A stretch of 40,684 bases of DNA from positions 1 to 40,684 of the forward strand of contig NZ_JAPDOG010000031.1 in the NCBI RefSeq assembly GCF_026013545.1, written 5' to 3'. The position numbers and the translations under genes are program-made. The notes below the pieces were generated by a model, which was not told the DNA's origin, ran no database searches, and worked only from the letters and a program-made list of their open reading frames with translations. The stretch is from Defluviimonas salinarum. Lineage in GTDB: Bacteria > Pseudomonadota > Alphaproteobacteria > Rhodobacterales > Rhodobacteraceae. Each line of letters opens with the position of its first letter. The first letter of the stretch is position 1. Positions 12,326 through 20,591 of this stretch are shown here, piece by piece.

Positions 12326-13533
12326 TGGCGCGCGCGTTCCTGATCGTGATGGACAGCGTCGGCGCTGGCGGCGCGCCGGATGCCGGCGCCTTCTTCAACG
12401 GCGACCGTCCCGATACAGGTGCCAATACGCTCGGCCATATCGCCGAAGCCTGCGCGGCGGGCAAAGCGGAGGAGGGGCGGTCCGGCCCCCTGCGGATGCC
12501 CCATCTCGAAGCGCTCGGGCTCGGCGCGGCGGTGCGGCTTGCGTCCGGCGCGGCGATGAAGGGGTTCGATGCCGAGCCTGAGGGCCTCTGGGGCGCGGCG
12601 ACCGAGGTTTCGAAGGGCAAGGACACACCCTCGGGTCACTGGGAACTGGCCGGCGTGCCGGTGCCCTGGGACTGGCACTATTTCCCCGACTCCGAGCCCG
12701 CCTTTCCGGCTGACCTGATGGAAAAGGTCGCGCGGCTTGCCGGGATCGGGGGGACGCTTGGCAATTGCCATGCCTCGGGGATTCCGATCATCGAGGCCCA
12801 TTGCGAGGAGCATCTGCGGACCGGCTGGCCGATCTGCTATACCTCGGCCGACAGCGTGTTCCAGATCGCCGCGCATGAGGAGGCGTTCGGGCTCGACCGG
12901 CTTTTGAAGCTCTGCGAGGAGCTTGCGCCGACGCTGCATGCGATGAAGGTCGGCCGCGTCATCGCGCGGCCCTTCACCGGCGAATGCGGCAACTTCCGCC
13001 GCACCGCGAACCGCCACGACTATGCGATCGCGCCGCCGTCGCCGACGCTCTGCGACTGGGTGCAGGAAGCCGGCGGCAAGGTCCATGCGATCGGAAAGAT
13101 CGGCGACATCTTCTCGCGCCGGGGCATTGACGATGTGAAGAAGGGTCCGGACGCTGTACTTTTCGAACATTTACTCGCTACTACCGATACATCTGAGCCC
13201 GGCTCCTTGACCTTTGCGAACTTTGTCGAGTTCGACACGCTTTTTGGCCACCAGCGCGACGTGTCGGGCTATGCGCGCGCGCTCGAATGGTTCGACGGGC
13301 AGGTCGGCCTGTTCCTCGCGAAGCTCCGGCCCGGCGATCTCGCCGTCTTCACCGCCGATCACGGCAACGATCCGACCTGGAGCGGCACCGATCACACCCG
13401 CGAACGGGTGCCGGTCGTCGCGTATGGAGCGGGGGCTCGCGGCTTAGGCCATGTCGGCTTCACCGATGTCGGGGCCTCGATCGCGGCCCATCTCGGGGTG
13501 CCGTCGCAGGGGCCGGGAAGGAGCTTCCTGTGA
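12325..13533 (+). CDS. deoB: Phosphopentomutase
   Basis: A 402-residue alkaline-phosphatase-superfamily mutase that moves phosphate between C1 and C5 of (deoxy)ribose, linking nucleoside phosphorolysis to central carbon metabolism. The metal-binding start (FLIVMDSVGAGGAPDAG), the phospho-Thr region DTGANTLGHI and the C-terminal metal motifs NFVEFDTLFGHQRD and TADHGNDPTWSGTDHTRE are intact. It follows deoA with a 1-base overlap. No deoC aldolase gene is present in this window, so deoxyribose-5-phosphate must be cleaved by an enzyme encoded elsewhere. Confidence 0.96.
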   Translation: MARAFLIVMDSVGAGGAPDAGAFFNGDRPDTGANTLGHIAEACAAGKAEEGRSGPLRMPHLEALGLGAAVRLASGAAMKGFDAEPEGLWGAATEVSKGKDTPSGHWELAGVPVPWDWHYFPDSEPAFPADLMEKVARLAGIGGTLGNCHASGIPIIEAHCEEHLRTGWPICYTSADSVFQIAAHEEAFGLDRLLKLCEELAPTLHAMKVGRVIARPFTGECGNFRRTANRHDYAIAPPSPTLCDWVQEAGGKVHAIGKIGDIFSRRGIDDVKKGPDAVLFEHLLATTDTSEPGSLTFANFVEFDTLFGHQRDVSGYARALEWFDGQVGLFLAKLRPGDLAVFTADHGNDPTWSGTDHTRERVPVVAYGAGARGLGHVGFTDVGASIAAHLGVPSQGPGRSFL

Positions 13534-13621
13534 GACCGTTTGGCTTTGAACGTCCCGTCGTCCCGGCGTGCAGCGCGCGTACAGCCGCCGTACAGACGTC
13601 TTACCGAAACGGGGCGCGCGT

Positions 13622-14611
13622 ATGAGTGGCCTGCTGCCCAAGGTCGAACTGCACCTGCATCTCGAAGGCGCCGCCCCGCCCGGCTTTATCCGCGGCCTCG
13701 CCGCCGAGAAGAAGGTCGATATCGCGCGCATCTTCGACGAACGCGGCAACTATGCCTATGACGACTTCTGGCACTTCCTGAAGGTCTACGAGGCGGCAAC
13801 CGAGCCCCTGAAGACGCCGGAGGATTACCACCGGCTGACGCTCGCGGTGCTCGAGGAAAGCGCGGCGGCGGGCGTGATCTATTCGGAAACCTTCCTCAGC
13901 CCCGACTTCTGCGGCGGCCGCGATCTCTCGGCCTGGCGGGAATTCCTCCACGCGATCCGCGAAGCTGCGGACCTCGCGGAACGGCGTGACGGGATCGTGC
14001 TCAGGGGCATCGTCACGCCGATCCGGCATCTCGGCCCGGAGAAGGCCAAGGAGGTGGCTCTCTGCGCCGCCGAGACGGCGGGCGACTGGGTTGTCGGCTT
14101 CGGGCTAGCCGGTGACGAAAAATCAGGCAAACCCAAGGACTTCTCTTGGGCTTTTGATGCGGCGCGCGAAGCCGGTTTGCGGCTTACCGCCCATGCCGGC
14201 GAATGGGGCGGGCCGGAGAGCGTCCGAGACGCGCTGCGTGACTTGCGGGTGGAGCGGATCGGCCACGGCGTCCGCGCCATCGAGGATCTGGCGCTCGTCG
14301 ACGAGCTGGCCGAGCGGGGCATCGTGCTCGAGGTCTGCCCGGGGTCGAACATCGCGCTCGGTCTCTATCAGGACTGGCGGTCCCATCCGATCCACGAGTT
14401 GCGCGAGCGGGGCGTCAAGGTGACGGTCTCGACCGATGACCCGCCCTTTTTCCACACCACGATGGCGCGCGAATACGACCGTCTGGCCACGGCTTTCGAC
14501 TGGGACGAGGGCGTCTTCGACGAGATCGCGAAAACCTCGGCCAAGGCCGCGTTCTGCGATGAGAAAACGCGCGAAAACATACTGAAGAAACTGGAGAAAG
14601 CGCATGCTTGA
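13622..14611 (+). CDS. add: Adenosine deaminase
   Basis: A 329-residue zinc hydrolase converting (deoxy)adenosine to (deoxy)inosine. Ligands and catalytic residues appear in order: HLHLEG near the N terminus, HAGEWGG, the GHG of ERIGHGVRA, and STDDPPFF. The ATG at 13622 gives the standard start ([12 protein letters not shown]); the frame is open 18 codons upstream without family similarity. An 88-bp gap separates it from deoB. Its last 8 bases overlap upp. In this salvage cluster it handles purine nucleosides. Some bacterial relatives act on adenine instead, but no such substitution was evident. Confidence 0.94.
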   Translation: MSGLLPKVELHLHLEGAAPPGFIRGLAAEKKVDIARIFDERGNYAYDDFWHFLKVYEAATEPLKTPEDYHRLTLAVLEESAAAGVIYSETFLSPDFCGGRDLSAWREFLHAIREAADLAERRDGIVLRGIVTPIRHLGPEKAKEVALCAAETAGDWVVGFGLAGDEKSGKPKDFSWAFDAAREAGLRLTAHAGEWGGPESVRDALRDLRVERIGHGVRAIEDLALVDELAERGIVLEVCPGSNIALGLYQDWRSHPIHELRERGVKVTVSTDDPPFFHTTMAREYDRLATAFDWDEGVFDEIAKTSAKAAFCDEKTRENILKKLEKAHA

Positions 14612-15236
14612 GCATCTGACCGTCGTCACCCATCCGCTCGTCCAGCACAAGCTGACGATCATGCGCGAAAAGGAGACCTCGACCAATTCCTTCCGCCGGC
14701 TCCTGCGCGAGATCAGCCAGCTCCTGGCCTACGAGATCACCCGCGAGATGGAGATGGGGACGAAGCGGATCGAGACGCCGCTCTGCGCGATGGACGCGCC
14801 GGTGATCACCGGCAAGAAGCTCGCGCTGATCTCGATCCTCAGGGCCGGGAACGGACTTCTCGACGGGGTGCTTGAGCTCATCCCGGCAGCGCGGGTGGGG
14901 TTCGTCGGGCTTTACCGCGACGAGAAGACGCTGCAGCCGGTGCAGTATTACTACAAGGTGCCGGCCGAGCTGGAGGACCGGCTGGTGATCGTGCTCGACC
15001 CGATGCTCGCGACCGGCAATTCCTCGGCGGCGGCGGTGGATCTGTTGAAGAAATCGGGGGCGAACAATATCCGTTTCATGTGTCTTCTGGCGGCACCCGA
15101 GGGCATCGCCCGGATGAAGGAGGCGCATCCGGATGTGCCGATCGTGACGGCGGCGGTGGATGAGCGGCTGAACGAACACGGCTATATCGTGCCCGGGCTA
15201 GGGGATGCGGGAGACCGCATGTTCGGCACCAGATAG
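14604..15236 (+). CDS. upp: Uracil phosphoribosyltransferase
   Basis: A 210-residue enzyme making UMP from uracil and PRPP. The PRPP-binding loop is [13 protein letters not shown] and the C-terminal uracil-binding segment is [20 protein letters not shown], both canonical. It is the last gene of cdd-deoA-deoB-add-upp and recovers the base released by DeoA. It starts 8 bases inside add, so it is probably translationally coupled. No clear terminator follows it. Confidence 0.97.
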   Translation: MLEHLTVVTHPLVQHKLTIMREKETSTNSFRRLLREISQLLAYEITREMEMGTKRIETPLCAMDAPVITGKKLALISILRAGNGLLDGVLELIPAARVGFVGLYRDEKTLQPVQYYYKVPAELEDRLVIVLDPMLATGNSSAAAVDLLKKSGANNIRFMCLLAAPEGIARMKEAHPDVPIVTAAVDERLNEHGYIVPGLGDAGDRMFGTR

Positions 15237-15301
15237 GGCTTTCTCCTTTACGTTTCCGGTGGCCTTTGGCATCCTGCCGGGACCAAGAACCGAGGCGGGC
15301 A

Positions 15302-16036
15302 ATGCAGGTAAAAAGGCAGGTCTTGGCGACCGCTCTTGTGACGTTCTTCACGGCGGGCGGCGCCATTGCGCAATCGGGCACGGAGCCGTACGCTCCGTCG
15401 GAGGAGCCGCCGGCGGGCTTTGAAGGGCACCGCTACGTCGACACGGCGGGCTGCGTCTTCCTGCGGGAAGACGCCGGCGGGACGGTGGCATGGAAGCCCC
15501 GGCTCGCGCGCGACCGCACGCCGATCTGCGGCGATGAGCCGACCTTTCCCGATGGTCCCCCGGCGGAGCTGCTGACGGCGAAAACGCCTGAGGCCGTGGC
15601 GCCCGAGATCGAGGCGCCGGAGGCCGAGACGCCCGAGCCGCAGGTTGCCGAGCCGCAGGTTGCCGAGCCGGCTGAGGCCCCGCCGCCCGCTGTGGCGGAG
15701 CCGGTCGAGCCGGAACCGGCCGCCGTCGCCGAGCCGGAACCGGCCGCTGTCGCAGAGCCGGAGGTCCGGGTTGGGGAGGTCGCATCGCTCTCGCGCGCGG
15801 AGGCGGCGGGCGGACGCTACATTCAGGTGGGCGCCTTCGTCGGAATGCCGCGGGTCGATCGCGCGGCGGCCAAGCTTTTCGAGCTCGGCTTTGGTGCGGC
15901 CGTGGTCGAGGAGCGCGCGAGGGGACGGAAGATAAATACCGTGCTTGCCGGGCCGTTCGATGACCCCGGCGCGCTGGCCGCTGCGCTGCAAGCGGTGCGC
16001 AGGGCGGGTTTCAGCGACGCCTTCCCGCGCCCCTAG
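15302..16036 (+). CDS. Exported SPOR-domain protein
   Basis: A 244-residue protein. An N-terminal signal peptide (KRQVLATALVTFFTAGGAIAQ) ends near AIAQ. A short conserved region with two cysteines follows (GCVF and PICG), then a Pro/Glu/Ala/Val-rich linker of about 75 residues with exact repeats (EPQVAEP twice, EPAAVAEP twice). The last 75 residues are a SPOR domain (YIQVGAFVGMPRVDRAAAKL ... TVLAGPFDD). SPOR domains bind denuded septal peptidoglycan, so a periplasmic role in division or wall remodelling is likely. The ATG at 15302 was chosen over one at 15266 because it begins the signal peptide. Its TAG stop shares a CTAG palindrome with the stop of the convergent gene. Confidence 0.82.
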   Translation: MQVKRQVLATALVTFFTAGGAIAQSGTEPYAPSEEPPAGFEGHRYVDTAGCVFLREDAGGTVAWKPRLARDRTPICGDEPTFPDGPPAELLTAKTPEAVAPEIEAPEAETPEPQVAEPQVAEPAEAPPPAVAEPVEPEPAAVAEPEPAAVAEPEVRVGEVASLSRAEAAGGRYIQVGAFVGMPRVDRAAAKLFELGFGAAVVEERARGRKINTVLAGPFDDPGALAAALQAVRRAGFSDAFPRP

Positions 16037-17052
16037 TTGGCGCAGATTCCCTGAAGCGCGACCCAGTCGCTGTCCGACAGGATCGGGCCGGGCGGGGCGA
16101 TCTTGCGGAACGGATCGGCCTCGATGAGGCCGAGCACGCTCTCGCCGCTCGGGTCGAGCATGTAGGCATAGGGCGTGGCGGGCAGGCCCGCCGCCGCGAA
16201 GCGCTTCAGGAGCCCCTGGTCCGTGACCGGCGCGGGCACGCGGGCCAGCAGGCGTTCGCCGTAGCCCGCGAGCGCGCCCGCGGGCAGGTCGCCCGTGGTG
16301 AGCAGCGCCAGCGTCGCCCGCAGCCCGGCGTGGTCAAGAAGGTCGATCATCGGGTCGTCGGCGAGGAGGCGCTGGCTTTCCGCGAGAATCGCGCCGGCGG
16401 CGGGTTCGGGTGTGTCCTGCGCCTCGATCAGCGGCCGGGCTATGAGAATCAGGCCGCCGGGCAGGTGCGCCGCGCGGCCGAGCGCGTCGGGCACGACGAT
16501 CACGTCGCCCGAGGCGCCGACGAGGTGGTTGCGCAGCCGCTGGAGCGCGGCGCGCCCCTCGGGCGCGGCGCAGGCCGGGCCGGTGAGCCGCGTGAGGTCG
16601 GCGAGAGCCGCGCGGCCGATCTCCTGGCGCTTGGAAAAGGGGAGCGCCTCGGCGGTGTGGCGAATCAGCGCCTGCGGCATCCAGGCGAGGCCGAGCGCGA
16701 GGACCGCGACGAGGAGCGCGCCAAGGAGGATGCCGCGAAGTCTTCCGGGATGCGGGCGGCGCGCCGCGATCAGGCGGTGGACCTTGGAGATCGCGGCGAT
16801 CATCGCCTCGTCATCGATCTCGAGCTCTTCTCCGGCGTCGGGGCCGGGGCTGTAGATCGCGGGGCGGCGGCCTGGATTGCGGCGGTGGGTGGCGGGCAGC
16901 GACCAGTGGGTGAGCGCGCGGGCGCTGCGGGTCTCGGAGATCACCAGCGTCGCGTCGCCGAAGGACACGATGACCTCGCGCCTTTGCCCGTCGGCGGCGT
17001 CGCGCCACAGGCCGGTGCATTCCAGCCGCTGATATTCCTTGAGCGCCGTCAT
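16033..17052 (-). CDS. Membrane protein resembling a catalytically dead M48 peptidase
   Basis: A 339-residue protein of unknown function. The N-terminal 100 residues are soluble and possibly cytoplasmic. One membrane helix lies at about 105-126 (LRGILLGALLVAVLALGLAW), and the rest should be periplasmic. Around residues 190-226, HLPGGLILIARPLIEAQDTP followed by AILAESQ resembles the M48 pattern of LPGG, a hydrophobic strand, then LAHExxH. The zinc-binding HExxH is absent: AESQRL stands in its place. I therefore read it as a pseudo-peptidase, by pattern only. The ATG at 17052 begins the plausible protein; the open frame to 17196 is low-complexity shadow. It overlaps the SPOR gene tail-to-tail. 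Confidence 0.7.
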   Translation of the reverse strand: MTALKEYQRLECTGLWRDAADGQRREVIVSFGDATLVISETRSARALTHWSLPATHRRNPGRRPAIYSPGPDAGEELEIDDEAMIAAISKVHRLIAARRPHPGRLRGILLGALLVAVLALGLAWMPQALIRHTAEALPFSKRQEIGRAALADLTRLTGPACAAPEGRAALQRLRNHLVGASGDVIVVPDALGRAAHLPGGLILIARPLIEAQDTPEPAAGAILAESQRLLADDPMIDLLDHAGLRATLALLTTGDLPAGALAGYGERLLARVPAPVTDQGLLKRFAAAGLPATPYAYMLDPSGESVLGLIEADPFRKIAPPGPILSDSDWVALQGICAN

Positions 17053-17149
17053 GGGCGGGGCGGGCCTGCTCGCTGCCTCGTTCGGGGCGAGGATAACCGA
17101 TCGGCGGGGGGCGAACAATTGGGGAGCGGGCGCGCGGGTGTTCGGCGGC

Positions 17150-17203
17150 GGGGGGCTGTCTGCCCCCCCCGCGCCCCCCGAGGATATTTCGGGCAAGATG
17201 AAG
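17150..17203. repeat. Extragenic hairpin-plus-tail element, copy A
   Basis: A G-run/C-run stem (17150-17156 with 17162-17168) is followed by a C-rich stretch and then GAGGATATTTCGGGCAAGAT. The same architecture recurs at 25157-25209 and, inverted, at 20533-20590. Here it lies just past the stop of the minus-strand acyl-CoA synthetase and may end its transcript. Confidence 0.6.
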
Positions 17204-17215
17204 TGTGGTGCGCGG

Positions 17216-18841
17216 TCAGAGGTCTTTCGCGCGGGCGCGGAGTTCGAACTTCTGGACCTTGCCGGTCGAGGTCTTGGGCAGGTCGCAGAAGACGATCTTC
17301 TTCGGGGTCTTGAAGCCGGCGAGCCGGGTGCGGACGAAGGCGATGAGGTCGGCCTCGGTCGCCTCGCGCCCCTCCTTCAGCTCGACGAAGGCGCAAGGCA
17401 CCTCGCCCCATTTGTCGTCCGGTTTCGCCACCACGGCGCAGAGCGACACCGCGGGATGGTGCATCAGCGCGCCCTCGACCTCGACCGAGGAGACATTCTC
17501 GCCGCCCGAGATGATGATGTCCTTGGCGCGGTCGGTGATCTTGATATAGCCGTCCTCGTGCTGGAAGGCGATGTCGCCGGAGCGGAAGAAGCCGCCCTTG
17601 AACGCCTCCGCCGTGGCCTTGGGGTTGCGGTAGTAGCCCTTCATCACGGCGTTGCCGCGGATCGCGATCTCGCCCACGGTCTGGCCGTCGCGCGGCACCG
17701 GATGGCCCTTCTCGTCGTGGACGGTGATGTCCTCCATCATCGGCATCAGGACCCCGGTGCGGGCCTTGATCGCCGCGCGCTCCTCCTGCGGCAGCGCGTC
17801 CCAGTCGTCGCGCCAGATGCATTCGGTGACATGGCCGTAGGTTTCGGTCAGGCCATAGACCTGGGTGACGCGGAAGCCCAAGGGCTCGATCGCGGCGAGG
17901 GTCGCGGCGGGAGGGGGCGCGCCGGCGGTGTAGACCTCGACCACGTGGTCGAAGTTGCGGCGGTCGCCGTCCTTCGCGTTGATGATCGAGTTGAGCACGA
18001 TCGGCGCGCCGCCGAAATGGGTGACGCCCTCGTCGGCGATCGCGTCGTAGATGTTCTTCGCGGTGATGTCGCGGCAGCAGACCACCGTGCCGCCGACGGT
18101 CGGCATCATCCAGGTGTGGCACCAGCCGTTGCAGTGAAAGAGCGGCACGATGGTGAGGTAGACCGGATGGATGCCGACCTTCCAGCTCACCGCCGTGCCC
18201 ATCGAGAGCAGGTAGGCGCCGCGGTGGTGGTAGACCACACCCTTCGGCCGCCCGGTCGTGCCGGAGGTGTAGTTGAGCGCGAGGCTCTCCCATTCGTCCT
18301 CGGGCATCTTCCACGGCGCCGAGGCGTCGCCCGTGGCGAGGAGCGCCTCGTACTCGGTGTAGCGGCCGCTTGCCGGATGGCCGGCGTGCGGATCGGGAAC
18401 CTCGATGATCTCGGGCGCCGGCCCCTCCATCAGCGCGACCGCCTCCTCGGCGAGCGGCAGGAAAGCGGTGTCGACGAGCGCGAGCTTCGCCTGGCCGTGG
18501 CCGAAGATGTAGCCGACCGTGTCGGCATCGAGCCGGGTGTTGATCGTGTTGAGGACGGCGCCCGCGGCGGGCACGCCGAAATGCGCCTCGGCCTGCGCGG
18601 GCACGTTCGGCAGAAACGTGGCGACAACGTCGCCCGGCGCGATGCCGCGCCTGGCGAGCGCCGAGGCGAGCCGGCTCACCCGGTCATGGTACTCGGCGTA
18701 GCTGCGGCGGGTGGTCCCATAGACCAGCGCGGTATGGCCCGCGAAGACATCCGCCGCCCGCTCGAGGAAGGAGAGCGGCGTCAGCGGCACGAAATTCGCC
18801 GCATTGCGTTCCAGCCCGGTTTCGTCCGCCATCCAGCCCAT
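17216..18841 (-). CDS. AMP-forming acyl-CoA synthetase
   Basis: A 541-residue fatty-acid/acyl-CoA ligase that activates a carboxylic acid through an acyl-AMP. It has the AMP motif NYTSGTTGRPKGVVYHHRG, VPLFHCNGWCHTW, the YGLTETYG motif and the C-terminal KTSTGKVQKFELR with the catalytic lysine. It belongs to the medium-chain/methylmercaptopropionate-type branch rather than classical FadD; the exact acid is unknown. The ATG at 18841 has a GGAGG site (minus strand) directly upstream. It sits near the beta-oxidation block, suggesting a fatty or branched acid. It has a paralogue at 38675-40318, with long near-identical stretches such as EDEW and NYTSGTTG. Confidence 0.88.
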   Translation of the reverse strand: MGWMADETGLERNAANFVPLTPLSFLERAADVFAGHTALVYGTTRRSYAEYHDRVSRLASALARRGIAPGDVVATFLPNVPAQAEAHFGVPAAGAVLNTINTRLDADTVGYIFGHGQAKLALVDTAFLPLAEEAVALMEGPAPEIIEVPDPHAGHPASGRYTEYEALLATGDASAPWKMPEDEWESLALNYTSGTTGRPKGVVYHHRGAYLLSMGTAVSWKVGIHPVYLTIVPLFHCNGWCHTWMMPTVGGTVVCCRDITAKNIYDAIADEGVTHFGGAPIVLNSIINAKDGDRRNFDHVVEVYTAGAPPPAATLAAIEPLGFRVTQVYGLTETYGHVTECIWRDDWDALPQEERAAIKARTGVLMPMMEDITVHDEKGHPVPRDGQTVGEIAIRGNAVMKGYYRNPKATAEAFKGGFFRSGDIAFQHEDGYIKITDRAKDIIISGGENVSSVEVEGALMHHPAVSLCAVVAKPDDKWGEVPCAFVELKEGREATEADLIAFVRTRLAGFKTPKKIVFCDLPKTSTGKVQKFELRARAKDL

Positions 18842-18936
18842 TTGGTCCTCCCCGACCGGTCCCGTGTCGCTAACGGACGCGATTATTGCCGATGGCTGAG
18901 ATTGTTGGGAAGCATGAACCGACATCCGGAGAGACC

Positions 18937-19860
18937 ATGGCGACCGCGACGATAATGCCCGAGACCAACCGCACATTGCTCGCCGCGGTCGCGATCCTCG
19001 GCTATGCGCTGGCGATCGGGTACACCGACAATTACGTCCAGGTGATCGCGCGCGAGGCCGGGCTCTGGCAGTTCCACGCGACCCGCACCGTGATGGCCTT
19101 CGCGATCGTGGCGCTGGTGGCGGTGCCGCTTGGCCTGAGGCTCCGGCCTCGGAAACCGGGGGCGGTCGCCTTGCGCAGCGCGATCCACGGGGTCGCGATG
19201 TTCATCTATTTCGGCTGCCTCGCCTTCCTGCCGGTGGCGACGGTGGCGGCGGGGCTCTTCACCGCGCCGATCTTCACGCTCCTGATCTCGCGCTTCGCCT
19301 TCGGCATCCCGATCGGCCCGTTCCGGGTCGCCGGCGTCGTGCTCGGCTTCGCCGGGGCGATTCTCGTGCTCGGGCCGGGGCAGGGCGGTGCGATCGGCCT
19401 GGCGACGGTGCTGCCGATCGCGGCGGGTGCGCTCTATGCGCTTGGCAATATCGCGACGCGGCAATGGTGCGAGGGCGAGAGTGCGGAGACGCTGCTTCTG
19501 GGCTTCTTCGCGATGCTCGGCCTCCTCGGCCTCGTCGGCTGTGCGGTGCTGGCGCTCTGGCAGCCCGCGGTGCCGGAGGGCGCGGACGGGTTCATCCTGC
19601 GCGGGCTGGTCTGGCCCTCGCCGGATTTCCTCTTCTGGACCTTCGTGCAGGCGGCCGGATCGCTGATCGGCGTCGGGCTGATGATCAAGGCCTACCAGAT
19701 CGCCGAGGCGAGCCGGGTGGCGATCTTCGAATATGTGATCCTGCCGGCCTCTGCCTTCTGGGCCTTCGTGCTCTGGGGCGATGTCCTCGACCTGCGGGCG
19801 GTGGCCGGGATCGGCCTGATCTTCGCGGCGGGCCTTATCATCGCGCTCCGGGGGCGCTAA
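18937..19860 (+). CDS. EamA/DMT-superfamily permease
   Basis: A 307-residue integral membrane protein with about ten hydrophobic helices in two five-helix halves, the EamA (RhaT/RarD-like) layout. Conserved hallmarks are the tandem repeat structure, TAPIFTLLISRFAFG at the end of helix 4, and EYVILPASAFWAFVLWGD in the second half. It probably exports or imports a small metabolite; the substrate cannot be inferred. The ATG at 18937 has GGAGAG upstream; an ATG at 18886 adds a hydrophilic leader and is less likely. It is divergent from the acyl-CoA synthetase and followed 11 bases later by the sulfotransferase gene. Confidence 0.82.
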   Translation: MATATIMPETNRTLLAAVAILGYALAIGYTDNYVQVIAREAGLWQFHATRTVMAFAIVALVAVPLGLRLRPRKPGAVALRSAIHGVAMFIYFGCLAFLPVATVAAGLFTAPIFTLLISRFAFGIPIGPFRVAGVVLGFAGAILVLGPGQGGAIGLATVLPIAAGALYALGNIATRQWCEGESAETLLLGFFAMLGLLGLVGCAVLALWQPAVPEGADGFILRGLVWPSPDFLFWTFVQAAGSLIGVGLMIKAYQIAEASRVAIFEYVILPASAFWAFVLWGDVLDLRAVAGIGLIFAAGLIIALRGR

Positions 19861-19871
19861 CCTCCGGCGCC

Positions 19872-20528
19872 ATGATCCTGTCGCGCGGCCGCCGCTACAT
19901 CTTCATCCACATCCCGAAGACCGGCGGCACGGCGCTGGCGCTCGCGCTCGAGAGCCGGGCGATGAAGGACGACGTGCTCGTGGGCGATACGCCGAAGGCG
20001 AAGCAGCGCCGGCGCCGGCTGAAGGGCGTCGAGACCGCCGGGCGGCTCTGGAAGCACGCGACGCTCGCCGATATCGAGGGGCTGGCGCGCCCGGAGGAGA
20101 TCGCCGCGTTCTTCGTCGTCACCCTCGTGCGCAATCCCTGGGACCGGGTCGTGAGCTATTACCACTGGCTGAAGGCCCAGAGCTTCGACCATCCCGCCGT
20201 GACGCTCGCGCGACGGCGCGACTTCAGCGGCTTCCTGAACGCTCCCGAAACGCGCGCGGCGCTCGCCGGCCACCCCTATGCGCGCTATGTCACGACCGGG
20301 GCGGGCCGCGAACGCTGCGACCTTTTCCTCCGGCTCGAACATCTCGACGAGGACATCCGCCCGTTCGAGGCGCATCTCGGCTTCCGCCTCGCGCCGCTGG
20401 CCGTCGCCAATTTGTCGGACCGCGCCCGGGACTGGCGCCGCTACTACAGCGACGCGGATGCCGGAACGGTCGCGGAGGTCTGCGCCGCCGACATCAGCCG
20501 CTTCGGCTACGCCTTCGACCCGGCCTGA
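19872..20528 (+). CDS. Sulfotransferase-family protein
   Basis: A 218-residue protein with the two PAPS-binding signatures of sulfotransferases: the 5'-phosphosulfate loop in FIHIPKTGGTALA near residue 12, and the 3'-phosphate motif LVRNPWDRVVSYYHW. It should transfer a sulfonate group from PAPS to an unknown acceptor, possibly a carbohydrate, as in the related sulfotransferase-2 group. There is no signal peptide or membrane helix, so it is cytoplasmic. It begins 11 bases after the DMT permease and may be co-transcribed with it. No glycan biosynthesis genes are nearby. Confidence 0.8.
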   Translation: MILSRGRRYIFIHIPKTGGTALALALESRAMKDDVLVGDTPKAKQRRRRLKGVETAGRLWKHATLADIEGLARPEEIAAFFVVTLVRNPWDRVVSYYHWLKAQSFDHPAVTLARRRDFSGFLNAPETRAALAGHPYARYVTTGAGRERCDLFLRLEHLDEDIRPFEAHLGFRLAPLAVANLSDRARDWRRYYSDADAGTVAEVCAADISRFGYAFDPA

Positions 20529-20532
20529 TCGT

Positions 20533-20590
20533 CTTCATTGCGGAATTACCCCACGGGGGTCCGGGGGTGTGAAACCCCCGGCTTCGCCCC
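20533..20590. repeat. Extragenic hairpin-plus-tail element, copy C (inverted)
   Basis: CCGGGGGT (20561-20568) pairs with ACCCCCGG (20574-20581) around a 5-base loop. On the minus strand the sequence continues CCCCCGTGGGGTAATTCCGC and CAATGAAG, closely matching copy B at 25157-25209. It lies between the convergent sulfotransferase and fadJ-like genes, where it can act as a terminator in either direction. Confidence 0.65.
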
Positions 20591-20591
20591 C

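Noticed and set aside
15631-15769. Repeat-rich DNA in the SPOR gene as a mobile or regulatory repeat
   Set aside because: It keeps frame and encodes the Pro/Glu/Ala/Val linker, so it is a coding repeat.
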